DNA of 64,000 nt from assembly GCF_000830985.1 (NCBI RefSeq), contig NZ_CP007151.1:620001-684000 (forward strand). The letters run 5' to 3'. Shown one piece after another: positions 58,943-64,000 of this stretch (its first letter is position 1; every line of letters starts with the position of its first letter). Below the pieces are notes generated by a model, which was not told where the DNA came from, did no database searches, and saw only the letters and a program-made list of their open reading frames with translations. Source of the DNA: Marinobacter similis (lineage in GTDB: Bacteria > Pseudomonadota > Gammaproteobacteria > Pseudomonadales > Oleiphilaceae). The translations under genes and the position numbers were made by a program.

Positions 58943-58958
58943 TGCAGGAGTTGTGCCA
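58943..58958 (-). promoter_or_regulatory. Predicted sigma54 promoter of flgFGHIJKL
   Basis: TGGCACAACTCCTGCA on the minus strand: the -24 GG and -12 GC are exactly 10 nt apart, with TGGCAC matching consensus fully. It is 42 nt upstream of the flgF ATG. In Pseudomonas this group of genes is RpoN-dependent. Confidence 0.7.
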
Positions 58959-58987
58959 TGTTTATCGCTTAAGGGTTAAGCAGAAGT

Positions 58988-61005
58988 TTAGCGGAGGTTG
59001 ATGATGGTCTGTGTGACCGCATCAGAGGTCTCAATAGTCTTGGCGTTAGCCTGGTAATTGCGCTGAGCAATGATCAGGTTCACCAGCTCGGCCGACAAGT
59101 CGACGTTGGATTCCTCAACGGAACTGGCCTGGATAGAACCGAGGGTGCCAGTGTCCGGAGCACCGAAGATCGGCTGGCCGGACTCAAAGGTCTCTACCCA
59201 GGAGGTATCCCCCACCGGCGACAGACCGTTGGTGTTATTGAAGGACGCCAGAGCCACCTGACCCAACGACTGGGATTGGCCATTGGTGTAGCGGGCAAAG
59301 ATCACCCGGTGTTAGACACGTCTAGCCCCGAAAGTCGACCGGTGGTGTAACCGTTCTGCTGCTGATCATTAACTCCGAAGGATGCTCCGTACTGGGTGGT
59401 TCCACCCAAGTTAATAACAAATGCCGAACTCGTCGGAGGCTCAGGAATAGGTGTCACCACATTGGCCGGATTCTGAGGTGGGCCGTCAGCACCATTGGGA
59501 ATTCCATTAGTATCTTTTGGCACCCAATCGGTAATGAGGATCTCGCCACTGTTAGAAATGCTGCCAACCGGGTCTCGAACTGATTCTAGCTCGCCACTTG
59601 CATTAAACGTCGCAACGAAGGGATTCTGGTTTGTCCCACCTACCGTTTCACCATCAATCTGTGCGTAGATAGACCACTGACTGCTCCCAACCCCCTCGCC
59701 GGGAGAGGGATCTTTGACGTAAAACTGAGTCAGTTCATGAGAGTTGCCCAAGCTATCATAGATAGTTGTAGATGTTGCGTGATTGTAAGTCCGCTGGTCG
59801 AGTGGATTAAATTGATTGGTTACAACTGGATCGGCTGTCCCCGCATTAAACCTTGCCACCAAATTTGACGTTGCAGCAGGGGACGAGGGAGACGAGGGAG
59901 CCGATAAACCTTCGACACTATCATCGGCAGATAAAGTCGTTAAAAATCCCACTTGCTCACCACCCCCACTTATAGATGCGTTAGGTGATACATCTGTGTC
60001 CGTACCAGAGTAGGAGGTGTTCAATGTAAAACCGCTATTTTGCCGAATAAGCAAGTCTCCACCGTCCTCTGACGCGCTGATGCCACTCACTCCGGGAAGA
60101 GACGTAATAAATTCTGCGAATTCGGCCAGCGTTGGGACGCTCCCATTAAAGCTAGAACTATCGATTGTTGCAGATCCAGCTTCTCCATTTTCACCAACAT
60201 CAATCTGAAAGCTGAAATCTGGCTCATCAAGAATTGACTGAAGATCCGCGCCACTGATGGTCTGCTCGGTCAAAGCGGAGGCGCTAAACCCATCAATACC
60301 ATTGAAAAAATCAGCTACATCATTGGCACCAATTTCTGCAGAAAGGCCTGTCGGAGAGCTATTATCAATAGGCACCTGCCCCTCAAAATTTGATCCATCA
60401 CGGTAAGTCACAGAAAAAGACGCGCCCAAAATTCCATTCGTCTGCGCCTCATCAGGTGCAGCAGCGCCCGGCCGGCCGATCAAGAACGCATTCCGATTTT
60501 CCAGAACAGACTCGCGTGAATCGAGGTTTACGTCCGTCTCCAAAAGCGTGGTTCTTCTGGGCGCCAAATTATCGGAATCTATTTGCAAATCGCCACGAAT
60601 ACCCGAAAGATTTCCGTCGTCGTCCGCCGTAAATCCCTGAACTCGCATACCCTGGTTGTTCGTAACAAATCCATCTTTGTCGATCCCGAACTGACCAGCG
60701 CGGGAATAACGTGTCTCGCCACCATTGTTCAGAATGAAGAAGCCATCACCGCTGATCGCCATGTCCAGGCCGCTATCGGTAAAGCTGACATTGCCCTGGC
60801 TGAAAGACTGCTTAACATCCTGGACACGGACGCCGTCGCCCACCGGGCTATTGCCGGCGCCGAGAAAACCACTGGCATAAAGGTCGCCAAACTGCGCCTT
60901 GCTGCCTTTAAAACCGACGGTACTGGCGTTGGCAATGTTGTTGCCGGTAACGTCCAGATCCACCGATGCTGCCCGGAGGCCACTGAGCCCTGTATTAAAT
61001 GCCAT
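58988..61005 (-). CDS. flgE: Flagellar hook protein FlgE, long form (frameshifted as read)
   Basis: Forms the flexible hook. The N-terminal D0/D1 region ([37 protein letters not shown]) and the C-terminus ([19 protein letters not shown]) are conserved, the latter in another frame. At 59305-59307 the coding strand reads ACCGGGTGATC, where ACC GGG GTG ATC TTT GCC CGC restores [12 protein letters not shown]; one G of a GGGG run is missing. The restored length is 672 residues, well above the roughly 400-460 of many relatives because of a large Ser/Gly/Asp-rich central insertion (about residues 150-430). The DNA there is A+T-rich (26 G+C in the 60 nt from 60301), suggesting a distinct origin for this surface-exposed part. 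Confidence 0.92.
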
Positions 61006-61032
61006 GATTCACCCCTTGGTCTGACACCGGTA

Positions 61033-61710
61033 TTAGTTAATTTGTTTGACGTCGGACAGGGCGATCGAGCCCATACCCGCGAGGTTCAATGTCACTGAGC
61101 CGCCCTGGCCCAGGGAAACGCTATCGACGTTGGCGCTAACCATGGTCGACAGTTGCTGCTGGCCTTCCGGGTAAGAAGCTTCAGCTACAATCTGATAAGG
61201 TCCTGGCGGCAATTGGTTGCCGTTGCCGTCCTGACCATCCCAGCTGAAGGACTTCACACCCGCCGGACTGCTGCCCAGATCAATCTGACGCACCAGTTCA
61301 CCCTGCTGATTCTGAACTGACAGCCGCAGGCCGCCCGTGGATGCTGGCACCTCAATGGTCCCATCAACCACGCCCTCGGCGCCCAGCACCCCGATCTGAG
61401 ACGGTGCCAACACGCTCTTGCCAACCATGGCCGAGGCCTGCAACGCCTGGGTTGAGCGGAACTGGCCAACGACATCATCGACATTGCCGGACAGCTTCTG
61501 CATCTCTTCCAGTGAACTGAACTGGGCCAACTGGGAGATAAACTCGCCGTTGTCCTGGGGCTCTAGCGGGTTCTGGTTTTTCAGCTGGGCCAGCATCAAT
61601 TCCATGAACTCGTTTCTGCCGAGCTCACTGTTTCCCTCGGCGCCGCTCTGCTGCTTGAGCTGGTATTGGCTCAGAACATCGGAAGCGTCTGTTGCGTTAA
61701 TTGCGCTCAT
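61033..61710 (-). CDS. flgD: Flagellar hook-capping protein FlgD
   Basis: Scaffold for hook assembly, 225 residues. The conserved N-terminus has LGRNEFMELMLAQLKNQNPL followed by FISQLAQFSSLEEM; the C-terminal half holds the Ig-like/tudor domain (SWDGQDGNGNQLPPGPYQI). It starts 18 nt after flgC and flgE follows 27 nt later. Confidence 0.96.
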   Translation of the reverse strand: MSAINATDASDVLSQYQLKQQSGAEGNSELGRNEFMELMLAQLKNQNPLEPQDNGEFISQLAQFSSLEEMQKLSGNVDDVVGQFRSTQALQASAMVGKSVLAPSQIGVLGAEGVVDGTIEVPASTGGLRLSVQNQQGELVRQIDLGSSPAGVKSFSWDGQDGNGNQLPPGPYQIVAEASYPEGQQQLSTMVSANVDSVSLGQGGSVTLNLAGMGSIALSDVKQIN

Positions 61711-61728
61711 TGCGTGCTCCTCAGCAGA

Positions 61729-62178
61729 TTACTGCTGACCCAGCGTCAGAATACGCTGCATCATGGATTTGGCGGTGTTCATGATATCCACGTTCATTTG
61801 GTAACTGCGCGAGGAGGACATCATGTCGGCCATCTCTTCCACCACGTTAACGTTCGGGTAGAACACATAGCCCTCTTCGTTGGCCGCAGGGTGCTGTGGC
61901 TCATATCGCATCTGCAGATCGGCCTGGCTCTCAACCACGCCCTCCACACGAACACCAGCGCCAGGACCCTGCTGCCCTCCCATTCCAAGGCTCTGCTGAT
62001 CCGGGTTAAGCATGGACTGCTGTATGGCGGCAAAAACCGGCTTGCGTGCCCGGTAGGTTTCTTCAGTGCTGGAACTGGCGGTTTCAGCATTGGCAATGTT
62101 GGAAGCCGTGGTGTTCAGCCGCAGTGACTGAGCGGTCATGCCGGACCCAGCGATGTCAAAAATATTGCCTAATGACAT
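61729..62178 (-). CDS. flgC: Flagellar proximal rod protein FlgC
   Basis: Proximal rod subunit of 149 residues. N-terminus MSLGNIFDIAGSGMTAQSLRL with the rod motif NTTASNIANAET; C-terminus MADMMSSSRSYQMNVDIMNT. It begins 34 nt after flgB and has the normal family length. Confidence 0.96.
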   Translation of the reverse strand: MSLGNIFDIAGSGMTAQSLRLNTTASNIANAETASSSTEETYRARKPVFAAIQQSMLNPDQQSLGMGGQQGPGAGVRVEGVVESQADLQMRYEPQHPAANEEGYVFYPNVNVVEEMADMMSSSRSYQMNVDIMNTAKSMMQRILTLGQQ

Positions 62179-62212
62179 GTTGTCTCTCCTTCGCTAAACG
62201 CGTCGCTGCGGC

Positions 62213-62611
62213 TTACTCGCCCTTGATGGCTTTGGTCAGCCCGGAAAACTTGCTGCTCAGAAACTGGAAGCTGGCCTGGTAGTCCATGGCGTTGCGCATG
62301 AACCGGGTCTGCTCCTGCTGGGCATCGACAGTGTTGCCGTCCAGTGATGGCTGGTGCGGGGTGCGGTAAAGCAAATCACCGCTGGCAGAGTCTGTGGACG
62401 TGTCCATGTGGCCATCGTCCGTCTTGGCCATTTCAAATCCGGAAACGCTCTGCTGAGCCTTCTGCATCATCGCCTGGAAATCGACGTCCCGCGCCTTGTA
62501 GCCCGGAGTGTCAGCATTGGCGAGGTTATTCGCCAACACTTCCGCCCGCTTTACCCGGGCTTCCAGCGCCTGAGCGTGAACTCCCAGAGCGTTATCAAAT
62601 GAAATTGCCAT
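62213..62611 (-). CDS. flgB: Flagellar proximal rod protein FlgB
   Basis: First gene of the cluster; proximal rod subunit of 132 residues. The ATG at 62611 (MAISFDNALGVHAQALEAR) has GGGAGG 5 nt upstream. The rod motif is LANNLANADTPGYKARDVDF and the C-terminus NAMDYQASFQFLSSKFSGL. A sigma54-type promoter lies 68 nt upstream, as expected for an early flagellar operon. Confidence 0.96.
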   Translation of the reverse strand: MAISFDNALGVHAQALEARVKRAEVLANNLANADTPGYKARDVDFQAMMQKAQQSVSGFEMAKTDDGHMDTSTDSASGDLLYRTPHQPSLDGNTVDAQQEQTRFMRNAMDYQASFQFLSSKFSGLTKAIKGE

Positions 62612-62678
62612 ACTGCCTCCCAAATTCTGCACTCGTCTGCCGGCCAATCTTGCCGGTTGTGCTCTTTGACAGGGTTAA

Positions 62679-62694
62679 AGCAAAGCAGATGCCA
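62679..62694 (-). promoter_or_regulatory. Predicted sigma54 promoter of flgBCDE
   Basis: TGGCATCTGCTTTGCT on the minus strand: GG and GC are 10 nt apart and the -12 region TTTGCT is a strong match to consensus TTGCW. The start would be near 62668, with a leader of about 57 nt. Confidence 0.72.
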
Positions 62695-62850
62695 GAATTG
62701 GAAAAGCTAGCCAGGGAGCGGCGAAACGAGGAGTTGAGGCAAGGAAGGCACTGAAAAGACGGGGCAAAACCAAGGATCACATCGGGAAAGCGGCAAACTG
62801 TTTCCCCCGACCGGCGGGCCGGGGGATGCGGCCGGCATCAGACGCCTGGT

Positions 62851-63405
62851 TCAGCCGTTCCAGTGCTGGACAAAATCGGAGGTTTCCGGCCTCGGCACCG
62901 GGGGCTTTTCCGACGACACCGTACCCGTGTAGAGAAAGCCGACAATTGATTCGGTCTCATTGAGACCCAGCCCCTGGTGTACTTGTGTGTGATAGGCCGG
63001 ACTCCCGGTGCGCCACATCACACCAAATCCGGCTTCCTGCAAGGCCAACTCCAGAAAACTCATGCCGGCTGCTGCAGACATAATCTGCTCAACCTCCGGG
63101 ACTTTGGGATGCGGCGTCGGAGACGCAATTCCTACGATAACCATCGGCGCCCTCAGCGGTGCCCTGCGCAGTTTTTCAATTGCCTGCTCGTCACTGTTAT
63201 TGGCACAGGTAGAAGCAAACAGGTCGCCCAGGGCTTTCAGACCCTCGCCTTCGATGACCAGGTAGCGCCAGGGGCGCAGGAGCGCATGATCAGGCGCTCG
63301 CGCAGCACAGGCAAAGGCGCGCTCGAGGGTTTTAGAATCGGGTGCTGGTGCCTCCAGCCTTGGCTCGGAAGCCCGGTTGAGCAGGAATTCGCTGACTGCG
63401 GTCAT
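62851..63405 (-). CDS. NAD(P)H nitroreductase, YdjA-like
   Basis: A compact flavin nitroreductase of 184 residues. The FMN-binding start SEFLLNRASEPRLEAPAPDS and the segment ARAPDHALLRPWRYLVIEG are those of the YdjA subgroup, which lacks part of the usual helical excursion; the C-terminal ESIVGFLYTGTV and PRPETSDFVQHWNG also fit. The physiological substrate is unknown. It stands alone; a G+C-rich stem-loop (CCCCCG/CGGGGG, about 62804-62826) without a T-tract lies after it, before the flgB promoter. Confidence 0.9.
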   Translation of the reverse strand: MTAVSEFLLNRASEPRLEAPAPDSKTLERAFACAARAPDHALLRPWRYLVIEGEGLKALGDLFASTCANNSDEQAIEKLRRAPLRAPMVIVGIASPTPHPKVPEVEQIMSAAAGMSFLELALQEAGFGVMWRTGSPAYHTQVHQGLGLNETESIVGFLYTGTVSSEKPPVPRPETSDFVQHWNG

Positions 63406-63547
63406 ATCGTCTCGCTATCGAATAATGGTTTCAGGAATCTTGGCCATAGTTAGGGACTCAGGTGAATTGTGGGTTACACCTAATACTGCTAACCTTTAGT
63501 CGTAGTCCGGCCTACCTAAAAATTAAAAACAACTTAGTAGCAGCACC

Positions 63548-63859
63548 ATGAGTGAGCAACAAACGTTTAACAACTTTTCCGAATTCTATCCCTACTACCT
63601 CGAAGAACACAGCGACGTTATGTGTCGTCGACTTCACTTCGTGGGCAGTCTGCTGGTTCTGATTGTCACAGCTTGGGCGCTAATGTCCGGGAAGCTGGCG
63701 TGGCTCCTACTGGTGCCGGTCATTGGCTACGGCTTCGCCTGGGTTGGCCATTTCAAATTCGAGAAGAACCGACCCGCTACGTTTAAACACCCGCTATACA
63801 GCCTTGCGGGCGATTGGGTCATGTTCAGAGATATGCTCATTGGCCGGATTCGCTTCTAG
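63548..63859 (+). CDS. Mpo1-like (DUF962) small membrane protein
   Basis: A 103-residue protein with the DUF962/Mpo1 signature: FYPYYLEEHSDVMCRRLHF(V)G at the N-terminus, two hydrophobic helices (about 32-46 and 48-64) and GHFKFEKNRPATFKHPLYSL(A)GD, carrying the conserved His and Glu. Yeast Mpo1 is an Fe(II)-dependent dioxygenase acting on 2-hydroxy fatty acids; whether short bacterial relatives do the same is not established. It is followed immediately by the start of another gene on the same strand. Confidence 0.88.
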   Translation: MSEQQTFNNFSEFYPYYLEEHSDVMCRRLHFVGSLLVLIVTAWALMSGKLAWLLLVPVIGYGFAWVGHFKFEKNRPATFKHPLYSLAGDWVMFRDMLIGRIRF

Positions 63860-63860
63860 C

Positions 63861-64000
63861 ATGGTTAGCGTTCCGCCGGAGCTGCGCAGCCCCAGCAGCG
63901 CACTGACCATGGATCATCACAATCATCCTGTAGTGATCCCCCCGATGCCGGACTATAACGGCCGGATTCTTGCCTATACCGCGACTGCCGTCATTATCGT
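63861..64000 (+). CDS. Unidentified protein, 5' end only
   Basis: An open frame from the ATG at 63861 (MVSVPPELRSPSSALTMDHH) or, more simply, from the ATG at 63909 (MDHHNHPVVIPPMPDYNGRI) runs off the window. The visible part has a His/Pro-rich start, then ILAYTATAVII, perhaps the beginning of a membrane helix. I cannot identify the family. It starts 1-50 nt after the Mpo1-like gene and is probably in its operon. Confidence 0.45.
   Translation, partial: MVSVPPELRSPSSALTMDHHNHPVVIPPMPDYNGRILAYTATAVII

Noticed and set aside
59880..59905. Two tandem copies of GACGAGGGA inside flgE as a variable-number repeat
   Set aside because: Only two copies, encoding a short Ser-Pro stretch in a variable domain; not enough to call a repeat locus.

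Overview
The window reads as a chromosomal core region of a motile, aerobic, marine-type gammaproteobacterium. Gene orders such as trmJ-cysE-iscR-iscS-ndk-rlmN-pilF-rodZ-ispG-hisS-yfgM-bamB-der, yajC-secD-secF next to tgt-queA, and a sigma54-driven flgBCDEFGHIJKL cluster resemble Pseudomonas and especially Marinobacter. This placement is inference from protein similarity and synteny recalled from memory; no database search was run. I see no insertion sequence, prophage, integrase, CRISPR array or rRNA operon.

Layout. 1-7.5 kb (minus): TCA cycle genes sdhCDAB-sucA-sucB (sucB cut by the window edge), divergent from gltA (7.9-9.2 kb, plus). 9.4-16.6 kb: a hydroxyisobutyrate-dehydrogenase-type oxidoreductase, then topA and the fadBA beta-oxidation operon on the minus strand. 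17-25 kb: smaller accessory genes (a periplasmic protein of unknown role, a universal stress protein, an ABC-F protein with a coupled unknown gene, a MOSC protein, an L,D-transpeptidase-like protein, a DUF924 protein, a CbiX-like chelatase, an SDR epimerase), with tRNA-Gly and tRNA-Glu. 25.3-31.5 kb: a CcoM-like microprotein with an ANR/FNR box, then GGDEF-EAL protein-ackA-pta. 31.5-44.2 kb (minus): the long housekeeping run from trmJ down to der. 44.4 kb (plus): a SuhB homologue lacking catalytic motifs. 45.3-50.8 kb (minus): secF, secD, yajC, tgt, queA. 51-62.7 kb (minus): tRNA-Leu and the whole flagellar rod/hook/ring/junction set from flgL back to flgB. 62.8-64 kb: a nitroreductase, an Mpo1-like protein and the start of an unidentified gene.

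The most important property for any user is that twelve otherwise well-conserved genes (sdhB, sdhC, gltA, topA, fadA, uup, rodZ, pilF, queA, flgE, flgF, flgG) are each broken by one single-base frameshift. Eleven are missing bases and one (sdhB) is an extra base, almost all in short runs of the same base. Because several of these genes are essential or nearly so, and because adding or removing one base restores normal family sequence and length in every case, I read these as sequencing or assembly errors, and I annotate the genes over their full restored extent.

No wholly new multigene system is evident. The observations most worth follow-up are the SuhB homologue that lost its metal-binding motifs (consistent with a purely structural rRNA-antitermination role), an iscR-iscS pair with no iscU/iscA/hscBA/fdx and an IscS lacking its usual C-terminal tail, the ANR-box-controlled CcoM-like microprotein, a small cysteine-motif protein translationally coupled to the ABC-F gene uup, a perfect 9-bp inverted repeat in front of the universal stress gene, and A+T-rich variable cores inside flgE, flgK and flgL.
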